Assembly: GCF_014202905.1 (NCBI RefSeq)
Contig: NZ_JACHHY010000002.1
Span: 62,001-126,000, forward strand
Direction: 5' to 3'
DNA from: Chitinivorax tropicus
GTDB taxonomy: Bacteria > Pseudomonadota > Gammaproteobacteria > Burkholderiales > SCOH01
Length of the DNA: 64,000 bases
Position 1 is the stretch's first letter, and each line of letters starts with the position of its first letter. Made by a program: the position numbers and the translations under genes. A model generated the notes under the pieces. That model saw only the letters and a program-made list of their open reading frames with translations, made no database searches and was not told where the DNA came from. Shown piece after piece: positions 1 through 9,640 of the stretch.

Positions 1-46
1 GGGTGTTCAAAGACTGTACCGATCGGTCAGCCCGTGAATGGCAGGC

Positions 47-2188
47 TCAGGTGGAAAGCTCAGCCAGAAGCGTTTGCTGGGCAGACCGCTCTTTGCCGGC
101 GCGCGCAGTTTTGCGGCGATAGCTGCCATCCGGCTCCATTTCCCAGGCTCGGACGTTGTCAACCAAGTAAGGCCTCAAGCCTTCGCGGATCACGCGTCGC
201 TTGACCTTATTGTCGAGGATCGGAAAAGCGACCTCGATCCGTCCAAACAGGTTGCGGGCCATCCAGTCGGCACTAGCTAGATATAGATCTTCTTGCTTGT
301 CGTTGTGGAAATACCAGACTCGGGTGTGTTCGAGAAAACGGCCAATGACCGAGCGGACGTTGATGTTTTCCGACAGGCCGGGCACCCCGGGTCGAAGCGC
401 GCAAACGCCACGAATGATCAGGTGAATCTTCACGCCGGCCTGCGATGCCTTGTACAGCAGGTCGATCACCTTGGGCTCAAGCAGGGAGTTCATCTTGGCG
501 ATGATGGACGCGGGCCGTCCGGCTTTGGCGATATTGATTTCGTTGTTGATTGCCAGGGCCAGGCGATCAAACATGGTGAAAGGGGATTGCCAGAGCCGTT
601 TCAACTCGCTGGCATGACCCAGGCCAGTCAGCTGCAGAAAAACATCATTCACATCGGCGCAAATCGACTCGTTGCAGCTGAACAGACCAAAATCAGTGTA
701 CAGCTTAGTCGTTCTCGGATGGTAATTACCCGTTCCCAGATGCACATAGCGGCGGAGGCGGTCGCTCTCACGGCGCACGATCATCAACATCTTGGCGTGC
801 GTCTTATAGCCGACCACACCATACACCACATGCGCTCCCACCTCTTCCAGCTTAGCCGCCCAGTTGATATTGGCCTCTTCATCAAACCGAGCCATCAACT
901 CCACGACGGCAGTCACTTCCTTACCCGCACGGGCGGCGGCAATCAATGCTTCCATCAAGGCCGAATCAGTACCTGTGCGGTAGACGGTCATCTTGATGGC
1001 AACAACATGTGGGTCACTGGCCGCAGCCTGCAACAGCTCGATAACCGGGCTGAAGGACTGGAATGGATGGTGGAGCAATATGTCACCATGCCTGATGGCC
1101 GAGAAGATGTCCGGTACCAGCTTGAACTCTTTCGGCTCAGAGGGGATAAATGGCGGGAATTTCAGGTCTGGCCGGTCTACCTTGTCTGGCACATTCATCA
1201 ATCGAACCAGATTGACCGGGCCATCGACGCGGTACAGGTCTTCTGGTGCAAGCTCGAATTGCTCCAGCAGAAATTCGATGATGTGTGCTGGGGTGTTGTC
1301 CGCCACTTCCAAGCGCACGGCATTGCCAAACTGGCGATGCACCAGCTCGCCTTGTAATGCCACACGCAGATCTTTCATCTCTTCTTCATCAACGGACAGA
1401 TCCGTATCACGCGTCACGCGGAACTGATAACACCCATTGACTGACATGCCGTTGAAAAGCTCGTCAACGTGCGCATGCAATATCGATGACAGGAAAACAA
1501 AGCCGAAACTGGCCCCAGAGATTTCTCGTGGCATCAGGATCACACGCGGCAGGATACGTGGCGCCTGGACGATGGCGATACGTGACTCCCGGCCAAAGGC
1601 ATCCCGACCATCCAGCTCCACCACGAAATTCAGGCTCTTATTGAGCACGCGTGGAAAGGGGTGGGATGGGTCAAGGCCAATGGGGGTCAGGATGGGTGCC
1701 AGCTCGCGAAAGAAAAATTCGCGTACCCACGCCTTCTGCTCGTCGTTCCAGTGAATGCGGCGGATGAAGTGGATATCCTGCTCGGCCAAGGCGGGCATCA
1801 GCACATGCTGCAGCACCCGGTATTGCTTGGCGACGATGTCGTGTACCTCACGGCAGACCAGGGCAAATTGCTGCCGAAGCGTGAGGCCATCAGGCCCGAT
1901 CAGATCAGGGTTCGCCCGTATGCTTTCCTTCAGCGAAGCCACACGGACTTCAAAAAACTCATCCAGATTGCTGGAAACGATACACAGGAATTTCAGCCGT
2001 TCCAGCAATGGCATGCTTTCGTCTTCTGCCTGCGCCAATACGCGGCGATTGAAGGCGAGCAAGCTCAGCTCACGGTTGATGAACAATTCGCCGGCCACAC
2101 CGGCGGGTGCCAACATTTTCATGCGGTAGCCAATCGTGCGCCGAGTGACGGCGCGACCGGCCCCGCTGGTGGTGCGGGGCTGCATCAT
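47..2188 (-). CDS. ppk1: Polyphosphate kinase 1
   Basis: Makes inorganic polyphosphate reversibly from the gamma-phosphate of ATP. The 713-residue product matches PPK1 length and order: the N-terminal domain opens with FINRELSLLAFN, followed by the head domain and two C-terminal phospholipase-D-like domains. The autophosphorylated histidine region is visible as YKTHAKM, and the second domain has LEHTRVWYFHN. The ATG pair at 2183-2188 follows yggX by 15 bases, so the two are probably cotranscribed. The first 22 residues are not typical of the family, and an internal ATG near 2116-2122 could be the true start; neither has a strong ribosome site. The gene lies almost wholly inside the window, with its stop at 47. 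The family assignment is secure. Confidence 0.96.
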   Translation of the reverse strand: MMQPRTTSGAGRAVTRRTIGYRMKMLAPAGVAGELFINRELSLLAFNRRVLAQAEDESMPLLERLKFLCIVSSNLDEFFEVRVASLKESIRANPDLIGPDGLTLRQQFALVCREVHDIVAKQYRVLQHVLMPALAEQDIHFIRRIHWNDEQKAWVREFFFRELAPILTPIGLDPSHPFPRVLNKSLNFVVELDGRDAFGRESRIAIVQAPRILPRVILMPREISGASFGFVFLSSILHAHVDELFNGMSVNGCYQFRVTRDTDLSVDEEEMKDLRVALQGELVHRQFGNAVRLEVADNTPAHIIEFLLEQFELAPEDLYRVDGPVNLVRLMNVPDKVDRPDLKFPPFIPSEPKEFKLVPDIFSAIRHGDILLHHPFQSFSPVIELLQAAASDPHVVAIKMTVYRTGTDSALMEALIAAARAGKEVTAVVELMARFDEEANINWAAKLEEVGAHVVYGVVGYKTHAKMLMIVRRESDRLRRYVHLGTGNYHPRTTKLYTDFGLFSCNESICADVNDVFLQLTGLGHASELKRLWQSPFTMFDRLALAINNEINIAKAGRPASIIAKMNSLLEPKVIDLLYKASQAGVKIHLIIRGVCALRPGVPGLSENINVRSVIGRFLEHTRVWYFHNDKQEDLYLASADWMARNLFGRIEVAFPILDNKVKRRVIREGLRPYLVDNVRAWEMEPDGSYRRKTARAGKERSAQQTLLAELST

Positions 2189-2203
2189 ACCGCTATCGGC
2201 TTA

Positions 2204-2476
2204 TCAATTCTGAGGTGGTACATAACCCTGCGGCATATCTGCGCCCAGGCCAAAGAAATACGCTTCCAGCTGATCCTGCAGATATTTGCGAGCACGGCTG
2301 TCAGCGAGGCTGAGACGGTTTTCGTTGATCAACATGGTCTGGTGCTTGACCCAACCCTGCCACGCTTCCTTGGAAACGTTCTCGAATACGCGTTTGCCCA
2401 ATTCACCGGGCAGCGGAGGAAAATCCAGGCCCTCAGCTTCACGACCGAGCTTCACGCATTGAACCAATCTAGCCAT
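2204..2476 (-). CDS. yggX: Probable Fe(2+)-trafficking / oxidative damage protection protein YggX
   Basis: Small cytosolic protein thought to carry Fe(II) and protect iron-sulfur clusters from oxidants. The 90 residues match the family's usual length and fold. It starts [17 protein letters not shown] with the conserved early cysteine, then [11 protein letters not shown], then [17 protein letters not shown], and ends in the typical Pro/Gly-rich tail. It lies immediately upstream of ppk1 in the same direction, which suggests a two-gene transcript. In many proteobacteria the gene sits beside mutY; that partner is not seen here. Identification rests on clear sequence likeness over the full length. 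Confidence 0.95.
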   Translation of the reverse strand: MARLVQCVKLGREAEGLDFPPLPGELGKRVFENVSKEAWQGWVKHQTMLINENRLSLADSRARKYLQDQLEAYFFGLGADMPQGYVPPQN

Positions 2477-2588
2477 TGTTGCATTCCTTCTAGACGGCAG
2501 AGTCTACTGCCGATTGATGACATAATTGTGACAAATCGCTGATACAGCAATCATGCATTATAGCGCCAGAAAACGCATAAAAAGCGCG

Positions 2589-5402
2589 TCAGGTCTGTTT
2601 TACCCTGATCAGCGCCGGATGGTTTGCCTGGGGCTGATCCAGATAGTAACCCTGCACCATATCCACCCCAAAGTTGATCAGCATCTCCAGTGTCGCACGA
2701 TCTTCCACGAATTCGGCAACAGTGAGCTTGCCCAAGCCATGCGCCATGGCGACCATGCCTTGTACAAAGACCTGTGAATCAGCATCTTGCGCCAGATTTC
2801 GTACGAATTGACCATCGATCTTCAAGACATCCGCCTTGAGGTGCTTGAGATAAGTAAAGGATGAGAAGCCCGCACCAAAGTCATCCAGGCAGACATGGCA
2901 GCCCGCCCGTCGCAAGGCATCGATGAATTGTTCCGCGTCCTGTAAATCAGACACCGCAGCCGTCTCGGTCACTTCAACATACAGCCTGGCTGGGTCGATC
3001 TGATTGGTTTGCAGCTCCCTGGCGATGAATTCGGACATGGCGGGGTCGTCAAATGATCGGCCAGACAGATTGACTGCGATTGGAGGCAGACCGGGTTGGG
3101 CAGCCAGCATGGTGATGACATGTCGAATGACCCACCGATCGATCTCCACTATTTTTCCGGTCTTTTCAGCAATGGCGATGAAATGCCCGGGCGGGATCAT
3201 TCGGGAAGAGTCATCCGGGTCCCGCATCCGCAGCAACGCTTCCAAGTGCGTGAGCTGCTGTCGGCTTGCTTCATAGATGCCCTGGAAATGCAGCTCGAAC
3301 AATCCCTTGTCCAACGCTGTCTGTATCCGGTCTGACCAGTTCCACCGATCGACAAGCTCAGACATCATGGTCTGATCTGGCGAATAGACACGCCAGGTGT
3401 TTTTACCTGCACCCTTGGCTTGGTACATGGCCAAATCAGCATTGGCGACCAGATCTTCACCGCCCGTGGCATGCATCGGGTACAGGGCTACGCCAACACT
3501 GGTGCCCATTCGCAGCAATTGTCCCTCAAAATCCATCTTGACCTTGGCGACCGATGCCACAATGCGTTCCGCCAGGATGCCGATCGAATCCAGCACGGCA
3601 TCAGGGATCAACAAGGCGAATTCGTCGCCTCCCAGCCGATATAGCATTTCGCTTTGTCTCACCTGCAGCTCGATCTCCCGAGCCACCCTGATCAGCACTT
3701 GGTCGCCTGCCCCGTGACCAAATGTGTCATTGACGTACTTGAATTCATCCAGGTCGAAGAACAACAGGCCACACTGCCAGCCCTGCCGCTCCGCCAATGC
3801 CAGCTCTCTGTCCAGGTCTTGCTGGAAGCGGTGGCGATTGTACAGCCCCGTCAGTGAGTCTCTTTCCGCCAGGAAGATCAGTCGCTCAGAAGCCTTCCGG
3901 ATCTCGGTGATATCCTCAAACACCCAAACCCGCCCCAACGCCTCGCCGGTATCTGCCTGCACTGGGTGACAATGCTGCAGTATCACGCGGCCATCTTCCA
4001 TCTTCAGCTCATCCGGCACTGGATGTGGCAGGGCCAAGGGGGACAATTGTGGTGCCGCTTGCGGCGGGAGGTTAGTGGCGGTGCGCCAGACCAGGGCAAA
4101 GGGTTGACCTGCTGCGACAAAGTCTGCTGGTAACAGCCATTGATCGACCAATGCACGGTTGTGATAAGTCACTCGGTCATGTCGGTCCACAAACAAAATA
4201 CCAATGTTCATCGCACCCAGCAGTGCCGTCAGCCGCGCCTTTTCTTCGACGGCTGAATCAAGGTATCGTTGCTGCATGGCCTGCGCATGCTGTAACTCGA
4301 TGACCGCTTGGGATAACACGACCTGGCTGTCTTTTTCCAGGCTGGCATCACGAATACTGGCCCGCAACCCGAGAAACTCTCCCTCATGGCCGATAATGGG
4401 CAGCCACGACATGATGGCCCAGTACTCCGTCCCATCGTCCTTGAGCCCACAGAATTCAACCTCTTCCCGGCTACGTTGGGCCATGCCTTCTTTCAGCCGA
4501 CGCTGCATATCGGCCCGGTCAGATGCGCTGATCAATGGCGCCGGGAAGTCTGGCATGGCCATGCAATCCTCTGGCGAAAACCCGGTGATGCGCACCGCTT
4601 CTGGGTTGATCCAGACCAGGCGACCGCTGGGTTCGATCCACATTTCACACCCAGGGGTATGGTTGGCAATGGCATGCAGACGACGCTCGTTCTGCTTCAA
4701 GGCCTCCATGCGCCAACGCAATTGATCTGCCATGCCGTTGAAACTGGTTGCCAATTGACCGATTTCGTCATTTCGCTCGACAGGCAAGCGGACATTCTCT
4801 GCCCCAACAGCCAACGCATCGGTTGCCTGGGCGAGCCGCCCCAAGGCTTTGGTCAATGGCAATCCGAACAGGATCAGTATCCAGGACGACAACAAAATGC
4901 TGATACCGACGATCATCATGCTCTGCCAGTACAACTCCTGTACCGATCGGATCACATGCTGGATAGTGAAGCCATACCGCAACTCGCCATACACCTGTCC
5001 AGCCAGCGAGAGCGTTGTAGCCGCATGGAAATGGTTATTGCCACTGGTCACGCTCCTCAGTGATGAGCTGGCTGGTACCGGTTGGTTGAGCATCCAACCA
5101 CTAGCGGCCACGGCCCGCCCTTTGCGATCGAAAATCACCAGGTAATCGAGCTGCCCGGTACTGCGCATTTCCTCCATGATGTCGGCGGATTCGGCAAAAT
5201 CGCTGGCCATCATGCTGGGTGCCAGTGCGGCGGACAGCAAGGTATTCAGCTCACTGACACGCCGCTCCACGATGTCTTGTGTCAGATGCTCGGTGATACG
5301 TGAAAAATTGATCACCAGAAGTAATAACAACACCAGCTGGACAATGACAGTCGTGGCGATCAGCTTGGTGCGCAGGGGGATATATGGATAGGGTCGCCTC
5401 AT
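2589..5402 (-). CDS. Membrane sensor with HAMP, two PAS, GGDEF and EAL domains
   Basis: A 937-residue c-di-GMP turnover protein. Visible order: membrane segment about 13-34, periplasmic region to about 158, second membrane segment about 160-182, HAMP, PAS about 245-360, PAS about 385-490, GGDEF, EAL. The cyclase signature GGDEF is intact at 591-595. The phosphodiesterase signature EAL is intact at 721-723, and the later motifs EVTET, DDFGAG and LKIDG are also present, so both activities are possible. The residues just before GGDEF read RQSE rather than RxxD, so the usual product-inhibition site appears absent. Its start overlaps the stop of the upstream binding-protein gene by four bases (ATGA). 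This suggests that protein supplies the ligand signal. Which activity dominates cannot be told from sequence. Confidence 0.93.
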   Translation of the reverse strand: MRRPYPYIPLRTKLIATTVIVQLVLLLLLVINFSRITEHLTQDIVERRVSELNTLLSAALAPSMMASDFAESADIMEEMRSTGQLDYLVIFDRKGRAVAASGWMLNQPVPASSSLRSVTSGNNHFHAATTLSLAGQVYGELRYGFTIQHVIRSVQELYWQSMMIVGISILLSSWILILFGLPLTKALGRLAQATDALAVGAENVRLPVERNDEIGQLATSFNGMADQLRWRMEALKQNERRLHAIANHTPGCEMWIEPSGRLVWINPEAVRITGFSPEDCMAMPDFPAPLISASDRADMQRRLKEGMAQRSREEVEFCGLKDDGTEYWAIMSWLPIIGHEGEFLGLRASIRDASLEKDSQVVLSQAVIELQHAQAMQQRYLDSAVEEKARLTALLGAMNIGILFVDRHDRVTYHNRALVDQWLLPADFVAAGQPFALVWRTATNLPPQAAPQLSPLALPHPVPDELKMEDGRVILQHCHPVQADTGEALGRVWVFEDITEIRKASERLIFLAERDSLTGLYNRHRFQQDLDRELALAERQGWQCGLLFFDLDEFKYVNDTFGHGAGDQVLIRVAREIELQVRQSEMLYRLGGDEFALLIPDAVLDSIGILAERIVASVAKVKMDFEGQLLRMGTSVGVALYPMHATGGEDLVANADLAMYQAKGAGKNTWRVYSPDQTMMSELVDRWNWSDRIQTALDKGLFELHFQGIYEASRQQLTHLEALLRMRDPDDSSRMIPPGHFIAIAEKTGKIVEIDRWVIRHVITMLAAQPGLPPIAVNLSGRSFDDPAMSEFIARELQTNQIDPARLYVEVTETAAVSDLQDAEQFIDALRRAGCHVCLDDFGAGFSSFTYLKHLKADVLKIDGQFVRNLAQDADSQVFVQGMVAMAHGLGKLTVAEFVEDRATLEMLINFGVDMVQGYYLDQPQANHPALIRVKQT

Positions 5403-6226
5403 CGTTGCTCCCGCTGCCGTTCCAGCTTTTCAACATACGGCAGCAGAGCCTTCCGATCCTGGTCTGTGAAAGGATGATTGAAGTTGATGCCAATTCGAGA
5501 AAGAAAATGGTCGCGCCCTGCCTCCTGCATCTCAAAATGGATGACAGCTTGCCCAATACGTGTGCGTGTTTCCACATCCAGCTGCTTGTTGGCCAGCAGA
5601 ACCATTGGTGGAACCTGCTTGCTGGATGCCAGCACCCGGACACCCTGCTTGATCTCATCAGACATCGGCAGTAACGCCAGATCGGAAACCAACGCCGCCG
5701 CTACTTCTTTGCGCAGCAACATCATCGCCGCTGTATTTTGGAATTCGTTATACCGCAATGTCAGATCGCGGACATCTTCCAACCCAGCTTGTTCGAGCAA
5801 TTCTTGACCCAGCATGGCGGTAATGGTCATGGCATGAGGAAATGAGACAGTCTGCCCCACCAGATCCCGAGGTGTTTGAATCGAGGCATCCCGTCTGACC
5901 AACAACACTGCTTTCAACCCGCCGGCAGCCCGCAACAGCGGAATATAGCCCGCGCGTTCCACGACCATCAGCCCTGAGTGCGGCCCGACAATAGCCAGAT
6001 CGAACTCCCCCCGCAGCAGACGATTCAGATATTCCTCATAATTTTTCGCAGTCACCAGCACGACAGGCTGGTTGATTTGCTCGGACAATGAATCACGTAG
6101 CGGCTGGAATGCCGCGACCAACGACCGTGGGGTGAGAAATGGCTCGACTGCAAGAGTCAGCTCGCCGGCAGGTGACAAACCTGACCAGAACAACAACCAG
6201 GCCACATACCAGCCCTTATGACGCAT
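5399..6226 (-). CDS. PhnD/PBP-like periplasmic substrate-binding protein
   Basis: A 275-residue secreted protein with a short hydrophobic leader (WYVAWLLFWSGLSPAG) and the fold pattern of phosphate/phosphonate-type ABC binding proteins: LTLAVEPFLTPRSL at the start, FDLAIVGPHSGL in the middle, and LVGQTVSFPHAMT in the second lobe. No ABC permease or ATPase gene is next to it. Its stop overlaps the start of the GGDEF/EAL sensor by four bases. The likely role is therefore a ligand-sensing partner of that sensor rather than a transporter component; this is inference. The ligand cannot be named from sequence. It lies 16 bases downstream of argA in the same direction. Confidence 0.85.
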   Translation of the reverse strand: MRHKGWYVAWLLFWSGLSPAGELTLAVEPFLTPRSLVAAFQPLRDSLSEQINQPVVLVTAKNYEEYLNRLLRGEFDLAIVGPHSGLMVVERAGYIPLLRAAGGLKAVLLVRRDASIQTPRDLVGQTVSFPHAMTITAMLGQELLEQAGLEDVRDLTLRYNEFQNTAAMMLLRKEVAAALVSDLALLPMSDEIKQGVRVLASSKQVPPMVLLANKQLDVETRTRIGQAVIHFEMQEAGRDHFLSRIGINFNHPFTDQDRKALLPYVEKLERQREQR

Positions 6227-6242
6227 GCGGCCCTCCTAAGCG

Positions 6243-7568
6243 TTACAGCGTCTTGATGAATACCTTGGATCTTCTCTGGTAATTATAGAAACGCTGTTTC
6301 TCAAGTGGCAGATCATCGACGCTGGCGGGTTTGAAACCCCGCTCGATGAACCAATGTGCGGTACGGGTCGTCAACACGAACAGACGGCGGATATCCCCCA
6401 GGTTCCGAGCGCGACGCTCCAATTCCTGCAACAGCTTGTCACCGAGACCCCGGTCGCGGAACTCTGGCTCGACCGCCAAACACGCCAGCTCTGCCATGTT
6501 GTTTTCGAGATAGGGATACAGCGCGACACAGCCAATTACCATGTCGTAGCGTTTCAATACCGTGAACTGATTGATTTCCATCTCCAACAGCTCACGGCTG
6601 CGCTTGACCAACACGCCTTCCTCTTCCAGCGGCTCGATCAAGGCCAGAATCCCCCCTACATCGTCGATGGTTGCCTGCCGGATCTGCTCAAGCGGTTCGG
6701 CGGTGACCATGGTACCGATCCCCTCACGGGTGAACAGCTCCATGATCAATCCACCGTCAACCCGCCGATTGATCAGATGGGCGCGTGGCACGCCATTGCG
6801 TGCGGCACGAATCGCGCCGGGCAGGTACAGACGGATGTCTTCTGTCAGATCAGTCGCCACGTCGAGGATCTTCTGCGCTTTCTGTGCGGAAAGCTCGGAC
6901 AGCAATTCCCCATGCCGATTGACGACACCGACCGATCCAGTCAGGAACACCAGCTTATCCGCACGCAATGCAACCGCTGCCTCGGTCGCAACGTTTTCAA
7001 GCGTGAGATTGAAAACCTCGCCGGTTGGTGAATAGCCCAATGGCGACAATAAGACGATTTCACCATCATCCAGGCTACCATTGATCATCATGGTATTGAT
7101 CTTACGGACTTTGCCCGTATAGTTGAAATCTATTCCATTACGAACACCCATAGGCTGCGCGGTAACATAGTTGCCACTTGCAACACGGATATCCGCCCCC
7201 GCCATCGGTGAATTGGGCAGCCCCATCGATAATGCAGCTTCAATCTCGACGCGAACCTGACCAACCGACTGCTTGGCACACTCCAGCGCATCACCGTCCG
7301 TGATCCGGATGCCATCGTGGTATTCCGGTGTCAGCCCTTTCTCGGCCATCTCGGCCTCGATTTGTGGGCGAGTACCGTGTACCAGCACCAGTCGGACACC
7401 CAAGCTCACCAGCAGATTCAAGTCATGGGTCAGGCTATAAAAACTGCCGTCCTGGACAACCTCTCCACCGAAGGCGACCACAAAGGTCTTGCCACGGAAA
7501 GCATGGATGTAAGGTGCCGAGGCGCGGAACCAGTCGACAAATTCGGCCAAATGGTCGGAATTCTGCAT
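6243..7568 (-). CDS. argA: N-acetylglutamate synthase
   Basis: Catalyses the first step of arginine synthesis, acetyl transfer from acetyl-CoA to glutamate. The 441 residues fit classical ArgA. An amino-acid-kinase fold covers about residues 15-290 (FVVAFGGEVV, LVLVHGTRPQI, VFLTGSVGVV). A GNAT acetyltransferase domain covers about 295-435, with the acetyl-CoA loop in FRDRGLGDKLLQELERRA. The kinase-like domain is expected to bind arginine for feedback inhibition. No other arginine gene is near, which is common for argA. The start at MQNSDHLAEFVDWF matches family N-termini. The upstream 611 bases hold no convincing gene. Confidence 0.96.
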   Translation of the reverse strand: MQNSDHLAEFVDWFRASAPYIHAFRGKTFVVAFGGEVVQDGSFYSLTHDLNLLVSLGVRLVLVHGTRPQIEAEMAEKGLTPEYHDGIRITDGDALECAKQSVGQVRVEIEAALSMGLPNSPMAGADIRVASGNYVTAQPMGVRNGIDFNYTGKVRKINTMMINGSLDDGEIVLLSPLGYSPTGEVFNLTLENVATEAAVALRADKLVFLTGSVGVVNRHGELLSELSAQKAQKILDVATDLTEDIRLYLPGAIRAARNGVPRAHLINRRVDGGLIMELFTREGIGTMVTAEPLEQIRQATIDDVGGILALIEPLEEEGVLVKRSRELLEMEINQFTVLKRYDMVIGCVALYPYLENNMAELACLAVEPEFRDRGLGDKLLQELERRARNLGDIRRLFVLTTRTAHWFIERGFKPASVDDLPLEKQRFYNYQRRSKVFIKTL

Positions 7569-8179
7569 GGGCGGGGCTTCGAGCTAAGTTAAACCGGTGA
7601 AGACTAACAGAAAATACGTTTGGATACGATGCCAAAAATACAGTGGTAGGAATCAGCCTGTCGGCAATTCCTAATTACATCAATTACTTTGGCATGAAGG
7701 CGCTTGAAAGCGTTGTCACATTGATACAACAAATCCTTTTTTACGATCCGAAACGTTATCATGACCGAAAACAGCCATCTCAACCATGCCTTTCCAGCGA
7801 CAGCCGTGGCAGATCGGGCTTAAGGCATTTGTTCGGGGCCATAGCACAAATCATCTTCTTGCCACAATACGATACATGCACAATTCCGCTGTTTGCCGAA
7901 TTGCTTTAATTTTGGTGCCTCATCAGTCGATATCGCCTCATATTTACGCTTATCAATCAGCAAACTAGCCAAGAACAAGTGCGCTGAATTCCAAGAATCT
8001 GGCCGTGATCCTTTCGCGCCCAATCTGCTGGGCAGATGGCAGGCAACCCCTGCTCAGTGTCAACGACACGCACAGCAGGTCCGAAACAGGTTCCCTATCA
8101 AGCAAGAACGTTCCGATATCGCTTTACATCAGAGGCACGCCCCAACAGGCTGTCTCAATACCTGGAGCAGTCATTCATC
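7569..8179. other. Intergenic region between argA and the NSS transporter
   Basis: Divergent spacer of about 610 bases expected to hold promoters for argA (leftward) and the transporter (rightward). Open frames here have no recognisable protein character. One short frame at about 7760 encodes only 20 residues before a stop. No tRNA, repeat or clear operator was seen. Confidence 0.5.
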
Positions 8180-9505
8180 ATGCAAAGAGCAACTTGGGGC
8201 TCGAAACTGGGCTTCATTCTGGCATCTGCCGGCTCCGCCGTCGGCTTGGGATGCATCTGGAAGTTTCCCTATGTCACCGCATCCAATGGCGGTGGCGCAT
8301 TCTTATTGGTTTTCCTGGCGTTTGCCTTCACCTTGGGCCTGGCCCTGATGAAGCTGGAGTTAGCATTGGGCCGTGCTGGCCGTGCCGGCATTGTCGGGAC
8401 ATTCAAGCAGCTGGGTGGCAAGCACTGGCGCTGGGTCGGCATTCCGACGGTTCTAGGCTGCTTGATCATCATGATGTTCTATGGCGTGGTAGGTGGCTGG
8501 ACCATCGCCCACATCAAAATGACGTTGTTCGGTGAGCTATCCACCACGAATACCGCCAAGCTGAGTAGCGCATTTTCCGAGTTCATCAAGCAACCAGTCA
8601 CGCCCATCATCTATCATGGGCTGTTTCTGGCCCTGACTCTTGGCGTGGTCATTGGTGGCGTCCAGCAGGGGATCGAGCGGCTATCCAAATTGCTGATGCC
8701 ATTGTTGTTCATTTTGATGCTGTTGTTGATCGTGCGTGGTGTCACCCTGCCTGGTGGCTGGAAGGGGGTCGAATTCATGTTCAACCCAGATTTCAGCAAA
8801 TTGACCATCGATGGCGTGATCAATGCCATGGGCTTGGCGTTCTTTTCTCTCTCGCTGGGCATGGGCGTCATGATCACCTATGGCTCGTATATCGATGAGC
8901 ACACCCATATTCCTGGCACCGCGATGTGGATTGTCGGCCTGGCAGTCATGGCTTGCCTGCTGGGTGGATTGATGGTGCTGCCTCCGGTATTCGCCTTTGA
9001 TATGAACCCAGGCCAAGGTCCGGGACTCACCTTCATCAGCATGCCCGCAGTATTTGCGCACATGCCTGGTGGCGTGCTGTTTGGCACGGCCTTCTTCACA
9101 CTGCTGCTGGTTGCAGCATTGACTTCGTCGGTATCCCTGCTCGAAGTGGCTGTCAGCTATTTTGTCGATGAATTGAAATGGTCGCGTCGTATGGCATCCA
9201 TCGTGCCATCGGTGCTGATGTTGATCGGCGGCATCCCTGCATCACTGAGCTTTGGTCCCTGGTCCGATGTGAAGCTGTTCAACATGACCATCTTTGATCT
9301 CATGGACTATTTGACCTCCAACATCATGCTGCCGCTAGGAGGGGTTGTGACCGCCCTGTTTGGTGGCTGGGTGGCCTGGAAAACGGTCGAAAAACAGTTG
9401 GCACATGGCAATCAACTACCAGCCTTTGCCATGCAAACCATTCGCTTCACCGTCAGCTGGGTGGCCCCGGTGGTCATTTCCGTGGTGTTGTTGAAAGGCC
9501 TGTAA
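8180..9505 (+). CDS. Neurotransmitter:sodium symporter family (LeuT-like) transporter
   Basis: Inner-membrane Na+-coupled transporter, probably for an amino acid. The first membrane segment carries the family signature: WGSKLGFILASAGSAVGLG, then WKFPYVTASNGGGAF, which forms the broken helix that binds Na+ and substrate. About eleven to twelve hydrophobic segments follow. The frame is open further upstream to 8036, but family N-termini begin at MQRATWGSKLGF. The ATG at 8180 has a GGAG twelve bases before it, so I chose that start (441 residues). The gene stands alone; a hairpin follows the stop. The substrate cannot be assigned from sequence. Confidence 0.93.
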   Translation: MQRATWGSKLGFILASAGSAVGLGCIWKFPYVTASNGGGAFLLVFLAFAFTLGLALMKLELALGRAGRAGIVGTFKQLGGKHWRWVGIPTVLGCLIIMMFYGVVGGWTIAHIKMTLFGELSTTNTAKLSSAFSEFIKQPVTPIIYHGLFLALTLGVVIGGVQQGIERLSKLLMPLLFILMLLLIVRGVTLPGGWKGVEFMFNPDFSKLTIDGVINAMGLAFFSLSLGMGVMITYGSYIDEHTHIPGTAMWIVGLAVMACLLGGLMVLPPVFAFDMNPGQGPGLTFISMPAVFAHMPGGVLFGTAFFTLLLVAALTSSVSLLEVAVSYFVDELKWSRRMASIVPSVLMLIGGIPASLSFGPWSDVKLFNMTIFDLMDYLTSNIMLPLGGVVTALFGGWVAWKTVEKQLAHGNQLPAFAMQTIRFTVSWVAPVVISVVLLKGL

Positions 9506-9527
9506 GCACTTGGCCTCGCACCAGTTC

Positions 9528-9557
9528 CTTGAAAAGGGTCTTCAGGCCCTTTTCAAG
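9528..9557 (+). terminator. Perfect hairpin after the NSS transporter gene
   Basis: Eleven-base perfect inverted repeat: CTTGAAAAGGG (9528-9538) and CCCTTTTCAAG (9547-9557), with an eight-base loop. No long T-run follows, but the position 23 bases after the stop fits transcription termination or 3'-end protection. Confidence 0.6.
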
Positions 9558-9587
9558 TGCCGCTGACAACCCACCCGGGCCGTGAGC

Positions 9588-9616
9588 AAAAAAAAGCCCC
9601 CCGATTGTCGGGGGGC
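9588..9616 (-). terminator. Rho-independent terminator of the purine operon
   Basis: Read on the minus strand: a nine-base stem of GCCCCCCGA and TCGGGGGGC (9596-9604 and 9608-9616) with a three-base loop, followed by eight T residues (A-run at 9588-9595 on the plus strand). It lies 25 bases past the purC stop. This is a textbook intrinsic terminator. Confidence 0.93.
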
Positions 9617-9640
9617 GCAGTCAACACAAGGGAGGGAGAA

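Noticed and set aside
293-1357. Long plus-strand open frame of 354 codons
   Set aside because: It lies antisense inside ppk1, has no protein-like motifs and follows from the base composition of the true gene.
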